A program made the translations under genes and the position numbers. The notes beneath the pieces are model-generated. The model ran no database searches. It was not told the origin of the DNA and saw only the letters and a list, made by a program, of their open reading frames with translations. DNA of 64,000 bases from JAEUKA01 sp044228505 (GTDB lineage Bacteria; Myxococcota_A; Polyangia; Palsa-1104; JAEUJZ01), in assembly GCA_044228505.1 (NCBI GenBank), contig JBGAUT010000009.1, forward strand, positions 1 to 64,000, read 5' to 3'. This document shows, one piece after another, positions 32,558-41,284 of the stretch. Numbering within the stretch: position 1 is the stretch's first letter; the number at the start of each line of letters is the position of its first letter.

Positions 32558-34141
32558 CTAGAGCTTGTAACGAATCATAAAAAGATCGCTTTGCTCTTTA
32601 CTGCCCGGAATTGCAATCAGTGCTCCACCACCGAGCAGCGCAAAGGTTCCGATAATGGCCAAACCAGGGCCTAGCGAACCAGTGTCTCGATAGTAGGTTT
32701 TGCCGTCGACAGTGCAGGGCATGCTTGCCGAACAGGCCGACGAAGCACTGACTGCGCTGGCACCAAAACCAAGTAGCACGATTCCTGCGGCAATCGCCGA
32801 GCCACCCGCCAGCCAGCGCCAGAACGGGCGGGGATGCTGGATGGTGCGCGGCATAAACTGGATATCGAATTTCGACGGTGGTGGCGGCGGTGGGAGCGTC
32901 ACGCCGGGCTTGAGGTTGACTTCGAGTTCGCTGGTCTTTCCGTCCATCACTTCCGTCTTCGCGATTTCGGGCGCAAAGCCGGGCTTGCGGAACGACAGCT
33001 CGTAGCGACCCACCCAAGTGGCGCGTGCAAGTGGGGTCTTACCGAGCAAACGGGCACCGGCATAGACCTCGACACCCTCGGGCGTGGTGCGAATGTTGAT
33101 CGTTCCGCGCCTTCGTAGGCTGGCATCGCCGATGATCTGCGACAGCATCTCGGGAATCGCGGTGGCGGCACGCTCGGGAGGGAGCTCTCGGCTAGCCTGT
33201 CCGGCAATCGCCCCCACCGTTGGATCGAGAAGCTGCAACGTCAGCTTATACGACGGCGCACCACCGGTTCTGGCGGCGGTGTTTTCGACAGAGAGGCGAA
33301 TCAGCCCATCGACCTCGGTCTTCTCGGCGAGCTTGGCCTGGCAGTCGATCTGATCGAGACAGCTTGCCAGCTCCGGCGCGGACTTTAGGGCGATCTCTCG
33401 TTTCAGGACCGACTTCTTTTCGCCTTGGACGCCCAGCTCGATGGCTTCGTCGAGCTTGATGGTCGACGGCTGGGGAACATCGGAGTACTCGGTCAGCACC
33501 ACATAGGCGGGCAGTACCGTGAGCAGCGTCGAACGGGTGGCTCGGTTGATCCGCAGCTCGGCAAATCGTCCCGCCGAGACATTGACCTGCGCCGGGACTT
33601 GCTGCTCCGGAAACTCCAGCGAGATGATGTGCGAGTCGCCCGGTGACACCAAAAGTGGCTGCACCAGCGGCAGCGAACCAACCACCCGTCCGTCGACACG
33701 AACGATGGCACCGTCGTCGCCCAGCACCAGCACCTTGCCGCTCGGCGGGCGCTGTTTGGACAGTAGGCGCTGGATCTCGGCCCCCATCGCTGGATCCGGT
33801 GTGCTGGCCGGGTCCGATTCGTACCGACGGAGCAGATCGTGCGCGTCGAGCAGTCGCCCTTCCTTCGCCGCCACCACGCCCAGGTGATACAGGATGGTTG
33901 GGCTCGGCCACTTGATGTATGCCTCAGTCAGGAGCCGCTGCGCCTCGACCAGGTTCTGCTCGGTCAGCGCTTTGGCGGCATCCTTGACGAGCTGCGTCGA
34001 CACTTCTTGGTCCTGCAAGCTCCGCTTGTGAAGCTGCGGACTGGTGTTGCGCGGCTTGGCCCCGACAACAGGTGCGGAGCCAATGAGCGTAAGCAGCAAT
34101 GTCGAAACGATCCCCCACCGACTTGGCCGACGAAGCGACAT
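32558..34141 (-). CDS. Exported TPR/PEGA-domain protein with C-terminal membrane helices
   Basis: A 527-residue protein. A signal peptide (WGIVSTLLLTLIGSAPVVGA) is followed by a TPR-like segment (LVEAQRLLTEAYIKWPSPTILYHLG), a middle domain, and a PEGA domain (GTINIRTTPEGVEVYAGARLLGKTPL with LSFRKPGFAPE). After a proline run come two hydrophobic helices (WRWLAGGSAIAAGIVLLGFGAS and LGPGLAIIGTFALLGGGALIA). This layout is frequent in deltaproteobacterial kinase neighbourhoods. ATG 34141 is used; the kinase stop codon (TAG, 34146-34144) lies just before it in a TAGTGATG overlap, so the gene is translationally coupled to the kinase. Confidence 0.8.
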   Translation of the reverse strand: MSLRRPSRWGIVSTLLLTLIGSAPVVGAKPRNTSPQLHKRSLQDQEVSTQLVKDAAKALTEQNLVEAQRLLTEAYIKWPSPTILYHLGVVAAKEGRLLDAHDLLRRYESDPASTPDPAMGAEIQRLLSKQRPPSGKVLVLGDDGAIVRVDGRVVGSLPLVQPLLVSPGDSHIISLEFPEQQVPAQVNVSAGRFAELRINRATRSTLLTVLPAYVVLTEYSDVPQPSTIKLDEAIELGVQGEKKSVLKREIALKSAPELASCLDQIDCQAKLAEKTEVDGLIRLSVENTAARTGGAPSYKLTLQLLDPTVGAIAGQASRELPPERAATAIPEMLSQIIGDASLRRRGTINIRTTPEGVEVYAGARLLGKTPLARATWVGRYELSFRKPGFAPEIAKTEVMDGKTSELEVNLKPGVTLPPPPPPSKFDIQFMPRTIQHPRPFWRWLAGGSAIAAGIVLLGFGASAVSASSACSASMPCTVDGKTYYRDTGSLGPGLAIIGTFALLGGGALIAIPGSKEQSDLFMIRYKL

Positions 34142-34143
34142 CA

Positions 34144-37100
34144 CTACTGTCCTCCGTCGCAGTTTCCCACTTCACGCTGGTCACCCGCCCGAAGATCGAC
34201 GGAATAGGTCTTTCCCTGGGCATCGCGGACTTGGTGCTTTGCGGGAATCATCCAGTACACCTTGCTTTGGCAGCGGCCATTGACGAGCGACTTGACGATC
34301 ACCTGCCCCAGCCTTCCCCGTAGTCGTCCAGTCGTCTCGATCAACTGGTTCTTGAGGTCGGTGCGACCTTTCACTTTTTCGCCTTGCTCGAGTGCTTTTT
34401 GATAAGCGTCCATCGCCAAGTGCCAGTCCTTGGCGTTCTCGTGCACCCGCCCGAGGTAATACGACGCGTCGAACACGATCGAATAACAGGGTCCGTCGTG
34501 GCCGTGTTTGCGGTCCTTTTGACAGGTCGCACGGGCTCGATCGAGGTTGGTGAGCGCTTTTTTGCTGTCGCTCGATTTGGCTGCCGCCATGCCGATCCGC
34601 AGGAACTTCTCGGCAGGAGACTCGCTTAGTTCGATCTTGACCGGCTCGCCGCCTGCGCTGACGGTGACTTCCTGGTCGGTCGCCAGCGTTGACACAGTGT
34701 GCTTTCCAACCGCCAGTTCCAGCGTCGCTGGTGCCGTTTGCCACTGCCGCTTTCCGACCTGGAACAGCACCGGGCCGCTCGCGGCTACGACGAGCTTTCC
34801 GGTCGCGGTCCCGGTGGGTGCATCGGGCTCCGCAGTCGCGGTCTTGGGCGGCTCGGCCGAAAACGCAGAACGTCGCGGTGGCAGTGTCGGCTCGATAATC
34901 GGTGCATCCTCTGGGGTTAGCAGTCGTGCCAGCAGCGACCGTGCCAAGGTCCACACCATCGAGTCGTTGTCCTGCGCAAGCTCACGCAGCAGAGGCACGC
35001 CATAGTAGCCGTGCGGACCCTTGGGGAGTGCCGCCGAGACCTCGGCTACGGCCCGTCGCACCTCTGCCGCTGGATCAGCGCTCGCTTTGCGGAGTAGCGA
35101 GAGGGCCAGGACGGGTTCAACGTGGCGCAGCGCTTGGACTGCTGCCACTCGCTCTTCGACCGAGCGACTCTGGAGAAGTCGCAGTACGTCCGCCGGGATC
35201 GGTTCGGTAATACCCAGCCGTTTCAGCAGGCCCGCCGCCATCAGTCCGTCGACCCCTCCCACGGCAAAGAACGTCTTTAGGACCGGAATCGCTCGTTTGT
35301 CGCCCGCTACCGCCAAGATTCGGGCTGCGTGCAGTCGTATTGCATCGACGCTGTCACTTAAGAACTGCGCCACAAAGTCACGATCGCCCGCCAGGGCATC
35401 CAGCACCAGATGGCGAATCGCTGGGTCATGTTGGCTTCTCAGGGCCTTCAATCGCTCGATCTGTTTGCGATCGCCGAGTCGCAGCAGCACCGCCGAAGCA
35501 ATGGCCTGTTCCAGCGGCGTGCCGCGTTTCAGGATCTCTTGCAGCACTCCCTCGGCAGGCTGTAGCAGCCCACTTGCGTCACGCTTCGACAAGCGCTGCG
35601 CCAGCTCAAGCAGCGCGAGCAAAGAGGCATTCCGGACCTTGTCGTTACCGTCGGATACGCTCTCTAGCAGCACCGTCATCGCGGTGCGCTCGTTGCGTCG
35701 TCCCAGCGATTGCGCCGCCGCCAGCCGAATCTCGACAGAGCTATCCTGCATCGCCCCCGCGAGCAGCGGTACTGCCTGACTCGATGGCAAATCGCCGAGT
35801 ACTTGCAGCGCGAGCAGACGTCTTTGCTGCGATCCCGATCCCAGCTCACCTTGGGCCCAGCTTAGGCTCGCGGTCGTGAGCAGCCCCGGATCGCCGCTGG
35901 CGAGCCGCAAGATCGCCGCTGCCGCCGTCTGTCGCACCGCTGCCGTGACTTTGTCCCCGAGCAGTGGTCCCAGTACTTTGACCTGTGGCAGATCCCCGCT
36001 CTTGCCGACACCCTCGGCTGCGAGCTGACGACCCGCCGGGACGCCGAATTCGTTGGCCAGGATGGGCTGAAACACGGCGAGTAGCTGCGGCTCTTCGGGA
36101 TTGGACAGGCGATTGGCCGCGAGGAGCTGTTCTTGTCCGCGTTTTTCGGCCAGCGTCCGCAGCTCTTTTCGTGCCGCTTCGTCACCGAGTTCCGACAGCC
36201 GAAACATTGCTTCGAGCTTCTGTTTGCGGCTGGACCCAGCGTCCATCTTGGCTTGCAGCTCGACCCGCGCCGGTTCCTCGCCGAGCCGGGCCAAGCACTG
36301 GAGGGCCGAAAAATCCTCATCGTCGCGCAGGCCGTTGTGGTTGTGTAGCTCGGCCAGCACCGGCTTTGAGGTCTCGTCGCCGAGTTCACACAAATAGAGC
36401 GCAGCTTGCTTTTGGACCTGCGGCTCTTTGGAACTGAGGGCTTCGACCAGGATTTGATGACCGCTGCTGTTGGCAAGCAGTGACAGCGCCATGGCGGCGG
36501 CCAGCCGAACTTCGATGGGTCCGGTCAAGGACTTCGTCAGTGCCGCTTCGGCTTGCCGATCCCCGAGCGCGCCGAGTGCCAGCGCAGCTCGGACTCGCAC
36601 CGGTCCTGAGGCGTCGCCGAGCAGGGCCTCAAGCATCGGTCGTACGCCGGGATCGCGGGTCTGCGCCAGTGCCGTTGCCGATATCGCTCGCAGAGGTGCC
36701 TCGTCGCCGCTTGCATACTCGCGAACCACCGTCATAGCGCGCTGCCGCAGCTCGGCCAGCTCTTCCGGGGTAATCGCCACCTGTCGCTGCCTTTCGCGCA
36801 GAAGCAGGAAGCTGGCACCGCCACCGGCCACCAGGAACGTCAGCAGCAGCGGGAGCAGTACCCACAGAGGAATTTTTTTCCCTGCGATCCGAATATGCGT
36901 GCCCGCTTGGGTCTTGCTCAGCGCCTCGGCAATGTGAGCAGGCAGCGCGGTGTCGCCCCGTGCCAAAAGCCTTAGCTCGATTTCTTTTTCCAGGGCCTCC
37001 GCGACAGCACGCATGTTCGGGAAGCGCTCTTCGGGCTTCTTAGACAGAAGCCGCGCTACCAGGGCATCGAGCGATGGGGTGCTACCCGAGACGCGCTTGC

Positions 37101-38049
37101 TGAGCAGCGGCGGCTTGGTCGAGATGTGATGCTGAAGCATCTGTCCGATGGTGGTCGCATCGAACGGCAGATCCCCCGAGATCATCTCGTACAGAATCAC
37201 CCCGAGAGCGTACTGATCGACGCGGAAGTCGACGTCGTGACCCAGCGCCATCTCTGGGGCCAGATACGCTGGCGTCCCCATCAGCGTCCCCGGCATGGTC
37301 TGCGCCGAGATTTTCTGTTCCGAGACGACGCGTAGATCCTCTTGAGAGTTTCTCTTCTGAACGACCGGTGCCTCGCCCGTCGCCTTGGCGATACCGAAGT
37401 CTACAATCTTGACGTTGTCCTTTTTCCCATCCTGTTCGAGGAGAAACACGTTCTCCGGCTTGAGATCTCGATGGACGATGCCAAGGTCGTGGACGGCTTG
37501 CAGTCCGTGCGCGATCTGCGCAGCGATGCGACAGGCGCGCATCGGTTCCATCCTGCCCTCGGCAATCACCGAGGCCAGCGTTGGGCCGCGCAACAGCTCC
37601 ATGACGATGTAGGATCGTCCGTCGGGGAGCACGCCAAAGTCGGACAGAAAGACCGTATTGGGGTGGTTTATCTGCGAGGCAAGCTGCGCTTCTTGCAGGA
37701 ACCGCCGCTGATACTCCTCGTTTTGCGCGATGAGCAGCAGCTTGACGGCCAGCAGCTTTTCCAGCGAGATGTGGCGCGCTTGGTAGACGACGCCCATACC
37801 GCCTTGGCCGAGGACGCACTGAATCTCGTAGCGCTCGCCGATGATTTTGCCGATAAGTTCGTGCGCGGGATCGGCCACTCCGGCATCTGACATTTCACCG
37901 GGGATGGTGGGGTGATCGCCAGGCCCGAGCGTGCTGTCGAACGCAGCCTTTTTGGGCGCACCATGGCAGATATGTGGCAGGTCCTCTTCGAGGACTTGAC
38001 CGCAGTCTGCGCAGACCGCCTCATCCCGAGGGAGCGCTTGGTTCGACAT
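34144..38049 (-). CDS. Giant Ser/Thr kinase with HEAT repeats, PEGA-like and TPR-like regions
   Basis: A 1301-residue membrane kinase. The N-terminus has a zinc-ribbon-like CADCGQVLEEDLPHICHG. The kinase domain (about residues 55-330) is complete: VLGQGGMGVVYQARH, AVKLLL, IVHRDLKPENVFLL, VDFGIAKA, GTPAYLAPEMALG. A membrane helix follows near residues 400-420 (LWVLLPLLLTFLVAGGGASFLLL). Next are about 600 residues of HEAT/Armadillo-type repeats (units like VRVRAALALGALGDRQAEAAL), a PEGA-like segment, and a TPR-like tail. The extracytoplasmic HEAT solenoid could sense envelope proteins. It overlaps the PEGA protein gene, pointing to a common function. Confidence 0.9.
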   Translation of the reverse strand: MSNQALPRDEAVCADCGQVLEEDLPHICHGAPKKAAFDSTLGPGDHPTIPGEMSDAGVADPAHELIGKIIGERYEIQCVLGQGGMGVVYQARHISLEKLLAVKLLLIAQNEEYQRRFLQEAQLASQINHPNTVFLSDFGVLPDGRSYIVMELLRGPTLASVIAEGRMEPMRACRIAAQIAHGLQAVHDLGIVHRDLKPENVFLLEQDGKKDNVKIVDFGIAKATGEAPVVQKRNSQEDLRVVSEQKISAQTMPGTLMGTPAYLAPEMALGHDVDFRVDQYALGVILYEMISGDLPFDATTIGQMLQHHISTKPPLLSKRVSGSTPSLDALVARLLSKKPEERFPNMRAVAEALEKEIELRLLARGDTALPAHIAEALSKTQAGTHIRIAGKKIPLWVLLPLLLTFLVAGGGASFLLLRERQRQVAITPEELAELRQRAMTVVREYASGDEAPLRAISATALAQTRDPGVRPMLEALLGDASGPVRVRAALALGALGDRQAEAALTKSLTGPIEVRLAAAMALSLLANSSGHQILVEALSSKEPQVQKQAALYLCELGDETSKPVLAELHNHNGLRDDEDFSALQCLARLGEEPARVELQAKMDAGSSRKQKLEAMFRLSELGDEAARKELRTLAEKRGQEQLLAANRLSNPEEPQLLAVFQPILANEFGVPAGRQLAAEGVGKSGDLPQVKVLGPLLGDKVTAAVRQTAAAAILRLASGDPGLLTTASLSWAQGELGSGSQQRRLLALQVLGDLPSSQAVPLLAGAMQDSSVEIRLAAAQSLGRRNERTAMTVLLESVSDGNDKVRNASLLALLELAQRLSKRDASGLLQPAEGVLQEILKRGTPLEQAIASAVLLRLGDRKQIERLKALRSQHDPAIRHLVLDALAGDRDFVAQFLSDSVDAIRLHAARILAVAGDKRAIPVLKTFFAVGGVDGLMAAGLLKRLGITEPIPADVLRLLQSRSVEERVAAVQALRHVEPVLALSLLRKASADPAAEVRRAVAEVSAALPKGPHGYYGVPLLRELAQDNDSMVWTLARSLLARLLTPEDAPIIEPTLPPRRSAFSAEPPKTATAEPDAPTGTATGKLVVAASGPVLFQVGKRQWQTAPATLELAVGKHTVSTLATDQEVTVSAGGEPVKIELSESPAEKFLRIGMAAAKSSDSKKALTNLDRARATCQKDRKHGHDGPCYSIVFDASYYLGRVHENAKDWHLAMDAYQKALEQGEKVKGRTDLKNQLIETTGRLRGRLGQVIVKSLVNGRCQSKVYWMIPAKHQVRDAQGKTYSVDLRAGDQREVGNCDGGQ

Positions 38050-38140
38050 GGGAAGCCTGGTCTCATGTTAGCAGATCGGACCGGCTTCCTCGAAGGACGG
38101 ATTTCGCCGTGGATGAATCCGCACCCACAGGTAGGCGCTT

Positions 38141-38713
38141 TTACAGGCTCATGACGCCGATCCACGGCAGGTTGCGGTAGCGCTGCTTGTAGTCGAGGCC
38201 ATAGCCGACCACGAACAGGTCGTCGATGGTGAAGCCGATGTAGTCGATTGGCACCTTCTTTTTGGTGCGACTGGGCTTGTGGAGCAGCGAACAGATGCGA
38301 ATCGACGCTGGATGGCGGGTCCGCAGGTTGTCGAGCAGGTAGCTCATTGTCAGGCCGGTGTCGACGATGTCTTCGACAATCAGGATGTCCGAGCCCTCGA
38401 TCGGGTTCGACAGGTCCGAGGTGATGCGGACCACGCCCGATGTCACCGTCTCATCGCCGTAGCTCGACAGACCCAGGAACTCACAGGTCAGCGAGGAGCC
38501 CGGCAGGCCGAGCGCCACTTGTGCGTTGTAGATGGCTCGTGCCAGATCGGCGGCGAACACAAAGCTGCCCTTGAGCACGGTGATCAGGGTGAGCGGTCGT
38601 CCGCCATATGCAGCGGCGATTTGTTGGCCCAGCTCGCGGATGCGCAGGGCAATCTGCTGCTCGGTAAAGAGCGGGACAAGCTTCGGTTCGACAAACGACT
38701 CTTGTTCGGACAT
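38141..38713 (-). CDS. hpt: Hypoxanthine phosphoribosyltransferase
   Basis: A 190-residue enzyme. It shows LITVLKGSFVFAADLARA (PPi loop), LTCEFLGLSSYG, the PRPP-binding motif ILIVEDIVDTGLTM, and IDYIGFTIDDLFVVGYGLDYKQRYRNLPWIG typical of the C-terminus. It converts hypoxanthine or guanine with PRPP into IMP or GMP. ATG 38713 is preceded by AAGGAG at eight bases. Only 10 bp separate it from upp, so the pair forms a salvage operon. Confidence 0.96.
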   Translation of the reverse strand: MSEQESFVEPKLVPLFTEQQIALRIRELGQQIAAAYGGRPLTLITVLKGSFVFAADLARAIYNAQVALGLPGSSLTCEFLGLSSYGDETVTSGVVRITSDLSNPIEGSDILIVEDIVDTGLTMSYLLDNLRTRHPASIRICSLLHKPSRTKKKVPIDYIGFTIDDLFVVGYGLDYKQRYRNLPWIGVMSL

Positions 38714-38723
38714 GGCGCGCTCC

Positions 38724-39542
38724 TTACACAAACGAGTTATTGAGGACTTCGCCCAGGCCACCGCCGCCCGGCACGATGTACTGGTGGTCGGTCAGCCCAC
38801 GCTCGCGGTCCCAGTAGGTTCCGGGCACCGTCTGCAGCACATCGTCATCGGATAGACCCCGATCGAGCCGCAGCGCGTAGACCTGGACCTCGGGGTGGTT
38901 GCGGGTGACGTGGCGCAGATACTCGGGGGTTACGATCAGATGGACCGCGATCACCTTGGCAGGGGTGCCCACGACCTCTTGGCGGTAGTGGTGCAGCACG
39001 CGGCTGACCGTCGATCCGGTCGCACCCATTGGATCGGGCACCAGCATCATCGCGCCATCGACCGGACCCCCGATCTTGGATGCGTACAGCCCGGCACCGG
39101 TGACGTGGCCCTCTTTGTCGAGCGTCCGGCCGAGTGCCAGGTGATCCTGCCGCACCCCAGCGGGCGACAGCACCTGATTCAAAAAGTCATAGCTTACCTG
39201 AGAGGGTAATAGTCCCGCTCGCGCCAGCGCCACCACCACCGCCGATGTCCCTTGGGCGATGACCTCGCCGTCGTAGACACCCTGCGGTACGTACTGGATC
39301 ATGCGCGTCGGGATGCTCGCCAGCTCGCGGGGGAACTCGGCGGCGACGACCTCGTGGACCAGCATGCGGTATAGCTCGACGATGAGTCGGCTGACCTCCG
39401 GCTGCACCACATCGCGGTGACAGAGTTTGGCGAGCAGCGACAGCGCCAGCGGGTCGCGCAAGATATGCACCGACGGACCGTAGCGATGTTCGAGCTCACA
39501 GGGACGATAGCTACAGGACTGATATTGGCGATCGGCTGTCAT
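38724..39542 (-). CDS. upp: Uracil phosphoribosyltransferase
   Basis: A 272-residue protein, longer than the 210-residue E. coli enzyme, of the variant common in myxobacteria-like genomes. The PRPP-binding motif is MMLVPDPMGATGSTV and the uracil-binding end is YIVPGGGGLGEVLNNSFV. N-terminal ILRDPLALSLLAKL fits the family. It makes UMP from uracil. It is first in the upp-hpt unit; its upstream region holds the 43-bp repeat array. Confidence 0.9.
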   Translation of the reverse strand: MTADRQYQSCSYRPCELEHRYGPSVHILRDPLALSLLAKLCHRDVVQPEVSRLIVELYRMLVHEVVAAEFPRELASIPTRMIQYVPQGVYDGEVIAQGTSAVVVALARAGLLPSQVSYDFLNQVLSPAGVRQDHLALGRTLDKEGHVTGAGLYASKIGGPVDGAMMLVPDPMGATGSTVSRVLHHYRQEVVGTPAKVIAVHLIVTPEYLRHVTRNHPEVQVYALRLDRGLSDDDVLQTVPGTYWDRERGLTDHQYIVPGGGGLGEVLNNSFV

Positions 39543-39646
39543 GGCGGCGCGGACTCTAGCCGACCCGCCCCGCGCTGCGCAATGCCCGGCCAGCGCCTGT
39601 TACCGGACTGTCACATCGGGCCGCAGGGGACCATCCGATGACCCCC

Positions 39647-39850
39647 GCGTAGGGTCCGACCCAAAGAGGGAGACAAGCGAGAGACCAGTGCGTAGGGTCC
39701 GACCCAAAGAGGGAGACAAGCGAGAGTCCAGTGCGTAGGGTCCGACCCAAAGCGGGAGACAAGCGAGAGACCAGTGCGTAGGGTCCGACCCAAAGCGGGA
39801 GACAAGCGAGAGTCCAGTGCATAGGGTCCGACCCAAAGCGGGAGACATTC
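39647..39850. repeat. 43-bp tandem repeat array (family 1)
   Basis: Units begin at 39647, 39690, 39733, 39776 and 39819: four complete copies and a partial fifth. Each contains GGGTCCGACCC, an odd-centred palindrome, then AAAGNGGGAGACAAGCGAGAG. Variation between units is limited to a few positions (A/C after AAAG, A/T in GAGWCCAGT). The array fills the 328-bp spacer between the upp start and the HAD gene stop. Since 43 is not a multiple of 3, long open frames across it are artefacts. Confidence 0.95.
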
Positions 39851-39870
39851 GCTTGTCCCGGCAGACCACG

Positions 39871-41196
39871 CTACATCGGGTAGACGGCGTCTTTTTGGTC
39901 GGGGATCGGGCCTTGGGCTTCGTCTAGGCAGGGTCCAGCGTTGCCGGCGGCGCTTGTGCAGGCGGTGGTCGAGCACGGGTACATCGCGGTCTGCTGCGGC
40001 TTCGGGTCGATGAACATTGGGTTTACGAGGTAGCGGTTGCCGTAGTTGGCGTAGGCGTTGCACATCAGCTCGGCCTTGTTGCGGTTTAGCACCAGCTTGA
40101 GCTGGGTCGCGTCGCGCACAAAGGCAACGTCGGTGTTCGAGTCTCCCGCAGCGAAGAGTTGGCGCTTGTCCTCGGGCCGCTGGTTGACCGCAGTGGGGCT
40201 TGCGTCCCCGTAGATCGCCTTGTTCACCCAGCAGCGCTTGCCGTCGATGTACGGCATGATCGAGTTGCCCTCGAAGATCGCTGCGCCGTTGTTCTGGCCG
40301 TCGGGCACATCGCCGCAGCCTTGCAGGTTGTAGGTCTGCTTGCCGCCCGGATCGAGCACCATCCGCACGCCGACGATGCGATCGGTGGGAAGGCCGACGC
40401 TGGCCGAAAACGCACGCACCACCGGCTCGCTGGTGGCGGTGATGACCCAAACGTCGATGCCGTTGTCCCGCATCGCGCCGATGAGGTCTTTCATCTGGTC
40501 ATATACGCGCAGATAGGCGTTGACCTGGCGGCTGCCGATGGTCTGGCTGGAGTCGAGCTTGGCGGCGAGGGCCTCGGTGATGGCGTCTTTGGCCATCAGC
40601 GAGATCTCAGCCGGGCTGTACCCCGCTTGGAGCTGCACCGCCCAGGCATAGGTGGGTTCCATCCGGCGGTAGTCGTAGCCCGAGAACGCCGGAAGGCCAG
40701 CGGTGCCCTTGTTGTCGAGGTAGACCGATAGAATCGCATCGGCGCAGGCGACTCCTTCGGGCTTGCCGGTCGGAAGCACTTCGCCGGGATTGGCCAAGCT
40801 GTCGCACGCCTTCAGCGCGGCCAGGCCATTGGGAGTCATAATGAAGCTCGTCCGGCGCCAGTTTTTGTCCGGCGGCTGGAAGATCTTGTTCATCTTGAGC
40901 ATCCAGAACAGCGTCATGTCGCCGACGTCGTTCTTGATGACGGTGTTGTCCCAGTCGAACAGCGCGATCGGCTTCTTGCTGGCGTCATAGCCTGCGCTGC
41001 CCTTGCCGTGCGCATCGAGAAACGCATCGAGCCGCTTGCGGTTGTCGCCCCACCAAGCCAGCGAGGGATCCAGATGGCGTGGCTGGTACGTTGTGGCCAT
41101 GTCCGGGTTGCCCTCCGCTGGAATCGGTGGATCGCAAGACCCGATGAGCGGCAGACACAGCGCGAACAGACAGCCAGAAAGGCAGGAGCGGACCAT
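39871..41196 (-). CDS. HAD-superfamily phosphatase lipoprotein
   Basis: A 441-residue protein with a lipoprotein signal (SGCLFALCLPLIGSCDPP). HAD motifs are present: I, LFDWDNTVIKNDVGD (DxDxT/N); II, WVITATSEP; and IV, AAGDSNTD. A large helical cap lies between I and II. The layout resembles phosphorylcholine-phosphatase-type extracytoplasmic HAD enzymes, so an exported phosphomonoesterase is likely; the substrate is not visible. The start at ATG 41196, with GGAGG eight bases upstream, places the signal at the N-terminus. It is divergent from the acyl-CoA dehydrogenase. Confidence 0.84.
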   Translation of the reverse strand: MVRSCLSGCLFALCLPLIGSCDPPIPAEGNPDMATTYQPRHLDPSLAWWGDNRKRLDAFLDAHGKGSAGYDASKKPIALFDWDNTVIKNDVGDMTLFWMLKMNKIFQPPDKNWRRTSFIMTPNGLAALKACDSLANPGEVLPTGKPEGVACADAILSVYLDNKGTAGLPAFSGYDYRRMEPTYAWAVQLQAGYSPAEISLMAKDAITEALAAKLDSSQTIGSRQVNAYLRVYDQMKDLIGAMRDNGIDVWVITATSEPVVRAFSASVGLPTDRIVGVRMVLDPGGKQTYNLQGCGDVPDGQNNGAAIFEGNSIMPYIDGKRCWVNKAIYGDASPTAVNQRPEDKRQLFAAGDSNTDVAFVRDATQLKLVLNRNKAELMCNAYANYGNRYLVNPMFIDPKPQQTAMYPCSTTACTSAAGNAGPCLDEAQGPIPDQKDAVYPM

Positions 41197-41284
41197 CGCA
41201 GACCTCCGTCGAAAGCTAAGCGTTGGCCAGAGCATAGTCGCCGAGATTTGATAAGCCAAGAAACCTAGCAGTATCTTCTTCCGT

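Noticed and set aside
39647..39850. CRISPR array
   Set aside because: Units are directly adjacent without unique spacers and there are no cas genes. The same holds for 54031-54298.
39611..40450. Long frames through the 43-bp repeats and antisense to the HAD gene
   Set aside because: The unit length is not divisible by three, so all frames repeat together; coding is better explained by the HAD gene in its own frame.
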